In this document: positions 32,792 through 39,428 of the stretch, in pieces
Layout: every line of letters begins with the position of its first letter
Numbering within the stretch: position 1 is the first letter of the stretch
Origin: an uncultured Clostridia bacterium
Lineage (GTDB): Bacteria; Bacillota; Clostridia; Christensenellales; Borkfalkiaceae
DNA: 64,000 nucleotides
Assembly: GCA_934248055.1 (NCBI GenBank)
Contig: CAKQKI010000003.1
Location: 124,001-188,000 of the forward strand
Direction of reading: 5' to 3'
The notes under the pieces: model-generated
What the model saw: the letters and a program-made list of their open reading frames with translations, nothing else
Database searches by the model: none
What the model was told of the DNA's origin: nothing
Program-made: the position numbers and the translations under genes

Positions 32792-33637
32792 TTAAACTAT
32801 TTTAGCGGTCTGAATTTCCTGTTCTTCGCAATCCGACTCGTTTGAAACCTTCTCTTCGATATCGGCGTTATTCCCGTGCGTTTCGTCTGCGCAGGCAAAC
32901 TCGCACGCGCGTTTTTCTTCGTAATCGGAATCCGCCGCGCGCTTTTCTTCTAAAACGGCGTCTTTTTCGCGCTGATTTCTTTCAAAATCGAATTCGGCTT
33001 CGAGATCGAAATCGTCCGCGTTGTCGAATGCGGCAAGTTTTGAAATCGAAACTTCGTAAGCGATCATTGTTTTCGTTTCGGAATCGCTTATTTTTTTCTG
33101 ATACTCGCGCGACTGTATTCTTCCCGCAAGCGCCACTCTGTCGCCGACGCTTAAACTCTTAACGAAACGCGCGTTTCTCCCCCACGCAATGCAAGGTATA
33201 TAATCGCTTTTGTTATACGCTCTGTTTACCGCCACGAGAACGTCGGCAATCTCTCTGTTGAAAGGAGTTGTTCTGTATACGGGCGGTTTGCAGATATACC
33301 CCGAAAGCACAATGTTATTCGGATTTTTGCAATAATCTTCTTTTAAAATTTCTCTCACGAAAACCGTAAGCATAAGCCTTGACCTTCCGTCTGTCTGCTT
33401 ATTGTAACTTCTGAACTGACCGAGAGCGCACAAAACCGAACCGACTTTTAAATTTCCGCTTTCGATAAGCCTTTCGGAAATCGTTACCGGCAAAATATCC
33501 GCCTGCCCGGATAATCTTTTAACGAGAACGTCCATTTCGTAAAAGCCTTCGCCGTATATTTCATGCGAAAACTTCGCTTCTGTTACGATTTCGCCTTTGA
33601 GATATACTTTATTGTTTTGTTTTTCCTGACCGTTCAT
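32792..33637 (-). CDS. Single-stranded-DNA-binding-like protein with two OB-fold-like halves
   Basis: 281 residues. The second half of the folded part (NNIVLSGYICKPPVYRTTPFNREIADVLVAVNR..., then CIAWGRNARFVKSLSVGDRVALAGRIQSREYQKK) is a clear SSB OB fold at about residues 105-200. The first 95 residues (VYLKGEIVTEAKFSHEIYGEGFYEMDVLVKRLSG...) look like another OB fold. The tail is 80 acidic residues, but lacks the canonical DDDIPF tip. Tandem-OB SSB relatives occur in Clostridia. AGGAGGAC precedes the ATG. Confidence 0.65.
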   Translation of the reverse strand: MNGQEKQNNKVYLKGEIVTEAKFSHEIYGEGFYEMDVLVKRLSGQADILPVTISERLIESGNLKVGSVLCALGQFRSYNKQTDGRSRLMLTVFVREILKEDYCKNPNNIVLSGYICKPPVYRTTPFNREIADVLVAVNRAYNKSDYIPCIAWGRNARFVKSLSVGDRVALAGRIQSREYQKKISDSETKTMIAYEVSISKLAAFDNADDFDLEAEFDFERNQREKDAVLEEKRAADSDYEEKRACEFACADETHGNNADIEEKVSNESDCEEQEIQTAKIV

Positions 33638-33660
33638 AAAAAGTCCTCCTGAGTTTACTT

Positions 33661-34452
33661 TTACCGCCCCTTGAAAAGCGATGATTTTCCGACCGTTTTT
33701 CGCTGAACGCCGCGCGAATCGATAAAGTAATCGTTTTTATAAATAAGTTCGCCTATCGGAACGAATTCAAAACCTTTTTCTTTAAGATTTGAAAGTATAT
33801 ACGGCAACGCTTCGGCCGTATGCAACCCCTGATTGTGACAAAGAATAATCGAGCCACTTTTCACGCGGGAAGTTACCCGCCTGACGATTTCTTTTGCGGA
33901 AATATTTTTCCAGTCAATGCTGTCAACGTCCCACTGCACGGTGTAAAGCCCCGCTTTTTTCGCAACGGCAAGCGTTTTATCGTCGTAATCGCCGTAAGGC
34001 GCGCGGAAAAGTTCCACTTTTTTACCCGTGATGCTTTCTATCGCTTCGGACGACGAAACGAGTTCTTCTTCTATTTTCGCTTCCGTAAGCGCGGGCATGT
34101 TTGGATGAGTTTTGGAATGAGTGCCTATCTCGTGTCCGCGTGCGGATATTTTTTTTACCATATCGGGAAATTTTCTCGTCCAGAATTCAACGCAGAAAAA
34201 CGTGCATTTTACGTCGTATTCGTCCATTACGTCGAGAAGTTTTTCGGTATAATCCGCTCCGTAAGCGCAATCGAAAGATATTGCTATTTTATTATCGCTC
34301 CGCTCCACGGAATATATAGGAACTTTTTTAACCGTTCCGCCGAAATAAACTTCCGCCGCGCCCGTTGCTCCCATAACTATCGTTCCCGAAAGAAACGCCG
34401 CGCACGCAACAATCGCAAATAAAGCCCTTTTGAGTTTTACCGAAAAAATCAT
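33661..34452 (-). CDS. Polysaccharide deacetylase (PdaB-like)
   Basis: 263 residues with an N-terminal membrane/signal segment (RALFAIVACAAFLSGTIVMG). The NodB homology domain follows: motif 1 SFDCAYGADYT, motif 2 GHEIGTHSKTHPNM (metal-binding histidines), and later RAPYGDYD and ILCHNQGLHTAEALP. Motif 1 reads FDCAYG instead of TFDDGP, as in sporulation PdaB-type proteins, where the second Asp is also absent. It probably acts on spore or vegetative peptidoglycan. It is close to ssb but has its own AAAGGGG site. Confidence 0.82.
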   Translation of the reverse strand: MIFSVKLKRALFAIVACAAFLSGTIVMGATGAAEVYFGGTVKKVPIYSVERSDNKIAISFDCAYGADYTEKLLDVMDEYDVKCTFFCVEFWTRKFPDMVKKISARGHEIGTHSKTHPNMPALTEAKIEEELVSSSEAIESITGKKVELFRAPYGDYDDKTLAVAKKAGLYTVQWDVDSIDWKNISAKEIVRRVTSRVKSGSIILCHNQGLHTAEALPYILSNLKEKGFEFVPIGELIYKNDYFIDSRGVQRKTVGKSSLFKGR

Positions 34453-34667
34453 TTGCCCCTTTTAAAGAAGTAAACAACCCTTTTACTTCTTTCATTATAT
34501 AGATTTTAAATGAATAAAAAATGAAAAAATGTGTCGAAACGGTGAAATTTTCGTCGTTTTTGCTTTTTTACCTGCATTTTACCCCGAAAAGTTTCGCATT
34601 GCCTGACTTTCTTTCCGTTTTATTTATACTGTAACCCCGCAAAAAATAGAACTATATACGAAATTCG

Positions 34668-34696
34668 TTGACAAATTTACAAAAATTTGCTAAAAT
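34668..34696 (+). promoter_or_regulatory. tRNA-Gly promoter
   Basis: TTGACA (34668-34673), 17 nt, TAAAAT (34691-34696), 71 bp upstream of the tRNA. The 34453-34667 stretch between it and the deacetylase gene holds no recognisable feature. Confidence 0.8.
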
Positions 34697-34767
34697 AACC
34701 GTACGATATAAATTGCGCTTCGAACCGAAATTATTAAAAATCGTTTCGGCGCGGTTTAAAATTAAGC

Positions 34768-34841
34768 GCAGATGTAGTTTAGTGGTAAAATAGCGGCTTC
34801 CCAAGCCTCGGTTGCGGGTCCGATTCCCGTCATCTGCTCCA
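34768..34841 (+). tRNA. tRNA-Gly (anticodon CCC)
   Basis: 74 nt cloverleaf ending in encoded CCA. Acceptor GCAGATG pairs with CATCTGC; the D arm is GTTT-AGTGGTA-AAAT; anticodon loop TTCCCAA gives CCC. Two oddities: the anticodon stem has a C28-T42 mismatch, and the T loop reads TCCGATT, so position 55 is C instead of the universal U (pseudouridine). The T stem itself is intact (one G-T pair). It has its own promoter and terminator. Confidence 0.92.
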
Positions 34842-34845
34842 AAGT

Positions 34846-34873
34846 AAATCCCGCAAGCGCGGGATTTTTTTTT
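34846..34873 (+). terminator. Terminator of tRNA-Gly
   Basis: Stem AAATCCCGC / GCGGGATTT (34846-34854, 34859-34867) with AAGC loop and a T run to 34873. Confidence 0.9.
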
Positions 34874-34917
34874 AAAGATTTCATTCGTCGTCGCTAAATG
34901 TTTTCAATGAAATAATA

Positions 34918-34945
34918 AACCCCGCAAAGAAATCTTTGCGGGGTT
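34918..34945. terminator. Terminator of the sugar ABC ATPase gene (bidirectional)
   Basis: 12-bp stem AACCCCGCAAAG / CTTTGCGGGGTT (34918-34929, 34934-34945) with AAAT loop. The plus side continues as AATTTTTTATT and the minus side as TATTATTTC. Confidence 0.75.
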
Positions 34946-34951
34946 AATTTT

Positions 34952-36220
34952 TTATTCGTGTTTTTTCTTTTTGGATTTAATAAGTTTATCCTGCTCGCCG
35001 TTAGCGATTCTTTCAAGTTCAAGAGTGGGAACGTACGCTTTCGTGCCTTCGCCTTCGAGAATGGAAAGTTCGGTTTCTTTATCGAAAAGGTGAGTGTGAA
35101 TAATATCAACGCCGAGAGTAACTATCTGATCGGCAGTGGTAGTCGAACGGGAGTCGACTTTCGCGATCATCTGGGTATTGTCTTCTATAAGGCTCTTGAT
35201 TTTGCCTTCTTCTTCCTCTTCCTGTTCGCCGAATACGCAGTAAAGAAGGGTTTCCGCGCCGAGTTTTTCAACAACGTCTACCCTGACCTGTAAAGTGGTT
35301 TCGGGAGAATTGTTGATAAAGAGTTCGTCGTCATGGAAATCTTCGGGGCGAATTCCGATAACTACGGGCTTGCCCGTGTTAAGATAATCGTCAAGATTGA
35401 TAATAGAAGCGGATTTGCTCTTCGGATATAAAATCTTGTGATTTTCGAATTCCACGTAAACTTTGTCTTTCTTGCCCGTTAAAACGGCGTCGAAGAAGTT
35501 CATCTGCGGAGTGCCTATGAATCCCGCAACGAACATATTCGCGGGGTAATCGTAAAGTTTCTGCGGAGCGTCAACCTGCTGAATAAGACCGTCTTTCATA
35601 ACGACTATTCTCGTACCCATCGTCATAGCCTCGACCTGATCGTGAGTAACGTAAATGAAAGTCGTGGAAAGCCTGTGGTGAAGTTTGGTTATTTCGGTAC
35701 GCATCTGCGCGCGGAGTTTGGCGTCAAGGTTTGACAAAGGCTCGTCGAGAAGGAATACCTTCGGTTCGCGGACTATCGCTCTTCCGAGCGCAACTCTCTG
35801 TCTTTGACCGCCGGAAAGAGCCTTGGGTTTTCTCTGAAGATACGTTTCAAGACCTAAAATACGAGCGGCTTCTTTAACGCGCGCGTCGATTTCCGGACGA
35901 GGCATTTTACGGAGTTTAAGACCGAACGCCATATTGTCGTAAACCGTCATGTGGGGATAAAGCGCGTAGTTCTGGAAAACCATCGCTATATCTCTGTCTT
36001 TGGGCTGAATATCGTTGACGCGCTTATTATCTATATATAAATCGCCGTCCGAAATTTCTTCAAGACCCGCTATCATACGAAGAGTGGTAGACTTACCGCA
36101 GCCGGAAGGTCCGACGAAAACGATAAACTCTTTATCTTCGATGTCCATAGTAAAATCCGTAACCGCCTGAACGCCCGACGGATATACTTTGTAAATATGA
36201 TCAAGTTTTAAACTTGCCAT
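34952..36220 (-). CDS. ugpC: Sugar ABC transporter ATP-binding protein (MsmK/UgpC type)
   Basis: A 422-residue CUT1-type ATPase. Walker A GPSGCGKSTT, signature LSGGQRQRVALGRAI, Walker B FLLDEPLSNLDAKLR and the H-loop are intact. After about residue 235 come the OB-fold regulatory domains (GTPQMNFFDAVLTG, IGIRPEDF). It is 40-60 residues longer than most MsmK proteins, owing to an acidic EEEEEG insertion and a Lys-rich tail. No permease or binding protein is adjacent, which suits MsmK-type ATPases that serve several sugar importers. It has its own promoter and operator-like palindrome. Confidence 0.92.
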   Translation of the reverse strand: MASLKLDHIYKVYPSGVQAVTDFTMDIEDKEFIVFVGPSGCGKSTTLRMIAGLEEISDGDLYIDNKRVNDIQPKDRDIAMVFQNYALYPHMTVYDNMAFGLKLRKMPRPEIDARVKEAARILGLETYLQRKPKALSGGQRQRVALGRAIVREPKVFLLDEPLSNLDAKLRAQMRTEITKLHHRLSTTFIYVTHDQVEAMTMGTRIVVMKDGLIQQVDAPQKLYDYPANMFVAGFIGTPQMNFFDAVLTGKKDKVYVEFENHKILYPKSKSASIINLDDYLNTGKPVVIGIRPEDFHDDELFINNSPETTLQVRVDVVEKLGAETLLYCVFGEQEEEEEGKIKSLIEDNTQMIAKVDSRSTTTADQIVTLGVDIIHTHLFDKETELSILEGEGTKAYVPTLELERIANGEQDKLIKSKKKKHE

Positions 36221-36250
36221 TTCACCATACCTCCATGTTTTTTCAGTAAT

Positions 36251-36280
36251 ATTTTAACACATTGCAATTTCGTTTGCAAT
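36251..36280 (-). promoter_or_regulatory. ugpC promoter with TTGCAA inverted repeat
   Basis: On the minus strand: TTGCAA (36279-36274), 17 nt, TAAAAT (36256-36251). ATTGCAA (36261-36267) and TTGCAAT (36274-36280) form a palindrome with 6-nt spacer, overlapping the -35 and the spacer. The pattern is reminiscent of LacI-family (MalR-like) operators. Regulator identity is inference. Confidence 0.6.
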
Positions 36281-36374
36281 ATGCAAAATAACCAAAATTT
36301 AAAACCCGATTTAGCCGTATTTGTATAAATCGCCGAAATTCCCCTTCGTTTTAGGTCAATTTTTCGCTTTACGC

Positions 36375-36403
36375 TTTACAAAACGGCGGTGCGGTTGTAT
36401 AAT
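36375..36403 (+). promoter_or_regulatory. Promoter of the OTCase-like gene
   Basis: TTTACA (36375-36380), 17 nt, TATAAT (36398-36403). It leaves a 5' leader of about 174 nt. Confidence 0.8.
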
Positions 36404-36409
36404 ATAAAC

Positions 36410-36583
36410 AGAGTTATATACGAATAATACGGATTTTACCTGTCGCCGCGCTTAGAGCGCTGCGCCGCGCCGACGGGTTATACTTATATCATAGCCTGAA
36501 AACGCCGTATTATACTTCACGATTAAAAACTACGCTATTTTCGCTTTCGGGCAAAATCTTTTATTCCGCGACAGGGGGGTTTT
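36410..36583 (+). ncRNA. Long structured 5' leader, candidate cis-regulatory RNA
   Basis: The leader can fold into a closing stem ATAATACGG (36424-36432) / CCGTATTAT (36505-36513). It encloses a second stem ACCTGTCG (36438-36445) / CGACGGGT (36471-36478). Inside that, a GC-rich hairpin pairs GCGC (36448-36451) with GCGC (36457-36460) around TTAGA. After the closing stem, 70 nt lead to the AGGGGGG ribosome-binding site. There is no T-run terminator. It does not match FMN, TPP, SAM, purine, lysine, glycine or T-box elements. Boundary and fold are by eye. Confidence 0.5.
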
Positions 36584-37486
36584 ATGAATATTTCAAGATA
36601 CGTCAGGCAAGGGAAAGTCGATTTTAACAATCTTCTTACTCTCGAAGGCATTTCCGCTACGGAAATTGCCGAAGTAATATCGGTCGCAACGGAACTCAAA
36701 CGCCGCCGCGTCGTACACGAAAAACTCGAAGTTCTGCGCGGCAAATACGTGCTTATACTTATAAAATCCAAAAATATCCGTTCGCAGATAAATTTTAAAC
36801 TCGCGGTAAAAGAACTCGGCGGCGAACCGCTTACGGCGGCTCTGAGCGGCGAAAATCTCGAAGAAATTTTTTCGGACGCCGATTATCTCAAAACCCTTGC
36901 CGATTCCGACATTTCGGCGGCGATCGTATGCACGAGTAAAGACGAAGATTCTTCTCTTATGAAAACCATATCGCCTATACCCGTTATCAACGCGAACGAA
37001 AACAAAAGTCCCGTGGAAGCCTTTGCCGATATTATGACCATCGCCGAAAAGCACCACGACTTAAAAGACGTTGCAGTTACGATAATAGGTAATTTTTCGT
37101 CGGGCGATTTGTCGCTCGTTACGGGGCTTTCCAAACTCGGAGCGAACGTTTGTCTTCTGCACGACGGCAACGGCGCGCCCGATAAAGAAACGCTCGGCTA
37201 TCTGAATCAGTTTTCGCACGTGGAAGAAACGACCGATAAACTTTCCGCCCTTAAAAATGCCGACGTTATTTATTTCACCGGCGACGAAACAGCCGTCAAC
37301 GCAAATGAAAACGATCTTGTGAAAAACGAGAAAGACTATATTATCATGAGCGCCTTCCCCGCGGCGAAAAACGAAGAAATCCGCAGGCTTATAAAGAATT
37401 CGCGTTCTTTCGTAAAAGCGCAGACGGAAAATCTTCTGCACGCCGCCAAAGCGGTGCTTGCGTTAACAACGAAAAGTTGCGTATAA
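36584..37486 (+). CDS. Ornithine/aspartate carbamoyltransferase-like protein lacking catalytic motifs
   Basis: A 300-residue protein of OTCase size and order. Retained: the N-terminal helix (LLTLEGISATEIAEVISVATELKRRR), the closing segment QTENLLHAAKAVLAL (OTCase QAENRLHAQKAVL) and the general fold. Lost: the carbamoyl-phosphate loop STRTR reads KNIRSQ, HPxQ reads SPVEAF, and HCLP reads SAFP. Thus it almost certainly has no transcarbamylase activity and is a pseudoenzyme with another role. Promoter and leader are its own; no arginine or pyrimidine genes are adjacent. Its TAA stop is exactly the target-site end of a downstream MITE. Confidence 0.75.
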   Translation: MNISRYVRQGKVDFNNLLTLEGISATEIAEVISVATELKRRRVVHEKLEVLRGKYVLILIKSKNIRSQINFKLAVKELGGEPLTAALSGENLEEIFSDADYLKTLADSDISAAIVCTSKDEDSSLMKTISPIPVINANENKSPVEAFADIMTIAEKHHDLKDVAVTIIGNFSSGDLSLVTGLSKLGANVCLLHDGNGAPDKETLGYLNQFSHVEETTDKLSALKNADVIYFTGDETAVNANENDLVKNEKDYIIMSAFPAAKNEEIRRLIKNSRSFVKAQTENLLHAAKAVLALTTKSCV

Positions 37487-37778
37487 GGGATTCCATTCGT
37501 CATCACTAATTACCGAAAAGGCGTCTTTTTCGCCATTTTCCGCGACCGTTCGGGCGCAGTACGTCAAGTACAGCAACCCTCACGTTCGCAAAAAATCATC
37601 AAAAAATGCGCTCTTTTCGGTGCGGAGCATTTTTGCGGATGAGAAACCGACCGCATCGCGGCTCGTTTAGGCAAGGCAAACGCCCGAAGTTGTACTTGGC
37701 GTACTACGAGCGGCGTTAAACGCCGCATAAATCGGTTTATCACCACAAAAATAACTAGTGATGACGAATGGAATCCCT
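37486..37778. mobile_element. 293-bp MITE-like element with 23-bp terminal inverted repeats
   Basis: Left end 37486-37508 begins AGGGATTCCATTCGTC; right end 37756-37778 is its exact reverse complement. Pairing continues, with one mismatch, for about four more bases. Flanks give a TAA/TAA (3-bp) duplication if the ends are taken as GGGATTCC/GGAATCCC. The interior is itself a long imperfect palindrome (for example GTACGTCAAGTAC near 37559 against GTACTTGGCGTAC near 37690) with no ORF of note. It is non-autonomous; no transposase is in the window. It abuts the OTCase-like stop codon. Confidence 0.8.
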
Positions 37779-37865
37779 AATATTTAAACTCTTTAAAACT
37801 AAAATCCGCCCTTCGCGCGGCGATAAATCGGTCGTCTTTGCGAAGGGCGGTTTTATATATAGTTA

Positions 37866-38203
37866 CAAGACGGTCTGTAAGCCGAGTTCTGTCATTTAAT
37901 ACGGCTATCTATCTAGACTTTGCGTTACCGCAAAGTTCAAGCGAATAAAACGGACGTGCAGCCGTAGCAACTGTAACGCACGCCCCTATCTTGCATCATG
38001 TGGGGTTTACACTGCTCCCCGCGTTACCGTGGGGACGGTGAGCTCTTACCTCGCCTTTTCACCCTTGCGAACGAAGTTCGCGGTAATTTTCTGTTGCACT
38101 TTCCTTGAAGTCGCCTTCACCGGCCGTTAACCGGCACAACGCTACGCGATGCTCGGACTTTCCTCGTAGAATTACTTCTCCGCAGCCGTACAACCGTCTT
38201 GCA
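37866..38203 (-). ncRNA. rnpB: RNase P RNA
   Basis: About 338 nt on the minus strand. The 5' end CAAGACGG... carries the universal GAGGAAAGTCCGAGC near the start (38150-38165 region), and the 3' end has the conserved ACAGAACTCGGCTTACAGACC. Terminal P1 pairs CAAGACGG with CCGTCTTG (38201-38194 with 37873-37866). It is the catalytic RNA that trims tRNA 5' ends. The ends are approximate. Confidence 0.93.
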
Positions 38204-38205
38204 GT

Positions 38206-38236
38206 ATTATAATATCATTTTTTTTTCGTTTTGTCA
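38206..38236 (-). promoter_or_regulatory. rnpB promoter inside the ddl 3' end
   Basis: On the minus strand TTGACA (38236-38231), then either TATTAT (16-nt spacer, 38214-38209) or TATAAT (19-nt spacer, 38211-38206). The -35 lies within the last codons of ddl. Confidence 0.65.
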
Positions 38237-39360
38237 AAACTCTTCGCGCCTTTAACTCCCGATATTTTCAAAACGTTCGATTCGTAAACGAAATTCCGCG
38301 AATAATACGCCGCGCTTACCGAAAGCCCTTCTTTAACGAGCGCGGTGAGCATATCCGAAAACCCTTTCATCGTATCCGAAAACAGATAGTACGCAAGCGA
38401 CCCCGGCACGGTGTTTATTTCGTTTACGAACACTTTGTTTTCGTAAATTATGTAATCTATCCTTATAACTCCCGTAAAATCCGCTTTGCGATAAATTCTT
38501 TCGGTAACGCTCCTTATTTTATCTCTCAGCGTCTTGCTTATATCCGCGGGCATTCTGCGCCCCGCGCCCGTTTTCGAGCCGAGATATTTATCTTTAAACG
38601 TTAAAATTTCGTTGACGGAAACGGGTTCTTCGCATTCCGACACTACGATTTTATCGTCCGCCCTGTATGCCGCGCAATTTATTTCTCTGAAATTTTTAAG
38701 AGCGCGCTCGATAATCACTTTGTCGTCGTAAGAAAAAGCAAGTGAAAGCGCGTCGCTCAGTTCCCGCTCGCCCGCCGCAACGGAAATTCCTATGCTGCTG
38801 CCCGCGTTGGCGGGTTTTACTATAACGGGGTACGAAAACTTTTTTTCAATCATTTTTACCGCCGTTTCTTTTTTCTCGTAATAGTTTTTTCTCAGCAGTC
38901 TTAAATAAGGAAGTCTTTCCACGTTCAGACCCTGTAAAACTATTTTAGTAAAGTCTTTATCCATCGAAAACGCGCTTGCGAAAAGGTCGGGGCTTGCGCT
39001 CGGAATTCCGCATAATTTCAAAACTCCCGCCAAAGTTCCGTCTTCGCCGTTCACGCCGTGAAGACAGTTTATCGCAAGCGAAATTTCGAATAATTTTTTT
39101 AATCCCGATTTTTTTACCGCGTAAAGACTACCGTCGCCCGCAAGAAAAGTAACCCGCGCAAGATCTTTTAAGTTTAAAGTTTTATAAACCGATATATCGT
39201 TTAAAATTTTCCCCGTATACCACTTTCCGTCGCCGCTTATAAAAACGGGTACGGGTTCGAAAAGGTTTTTATCAAGAGAATTCAGCGTAAGAACGCCCGT
39301 TATAACCGAAACGTCGTGTTCGCACGATTTACCGCCGAAAAATACCGCAATTTTTTTCAA
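38215..39360 (-). CDS. ddl: D-alanine--D-alanine ligase
   Basis: A 381-residue ATP-grasp ligase joining two D-Ala for peptidoglycan. The N-terminus KKIAVFFGGKSCEHDVSVITG is the Ddl signature (substrate serine and glutamate). INCLHGVNGEDGTLAG and the C-terminal metal motif NEINTVPGS are in place. I start it at TTG 39360, because GGAGG lies 8 nt upstream. An upstream GTG at 39369 is part of that Shine-Dalgarno. It is the last gene of the tsaE-tsaB-rimI-hydrolase-murF-ddl cluster, next to murF, its pathway successor. Confidence 0.93.
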   Translation of the reverse strand: MKKIAVFFGGKSCEHDVSVITGVLTLNSLDKNLFEPVPVFISGDGKWYTGKILNDISVYKTLNLKDLARVTFLAGDGSLYAVKKSGLKKLFEISLAINCLHGVNGEDGTLAGVLKLCGIPSASPDLFASAFSMDKDFTKIVLQGLNVERLPYLRLLRKNYYEKKETAVKMIEKKFSYPVIVKPANAGSSIGISVAAGERELSDALSLAFSYDDKVIIERALKNFREINCAAYRADDKIVVSECEEPVSVNEILTFKDKYLGSKTGAGRRMPADISKTLRDKIRSVTERIYRKADFTGVIRIDYIIYENKVFVNEINTVPGSLAYYLFSDTMKGFSDMLTALVKEGLSVSAAYYSRNFVYESNVLKISGVKGAKSFDKTKKK

Positions 39361-39428
39361 AAAAAACACCTCCGAAAAAATATTCCCGCTTTGGTGTTTT
39401 TAAAATTTTTCCGAAGGTAAACCTGAAT

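Noticed and set aside
34881..34902. TTTCATTCGTCGTCGCTAAAT resembling one end of the 37486 MITE
   Set aside because: Only about 16 of 21 positions match, and there is no partner end nearby; it may be a decayed remnant or chance.
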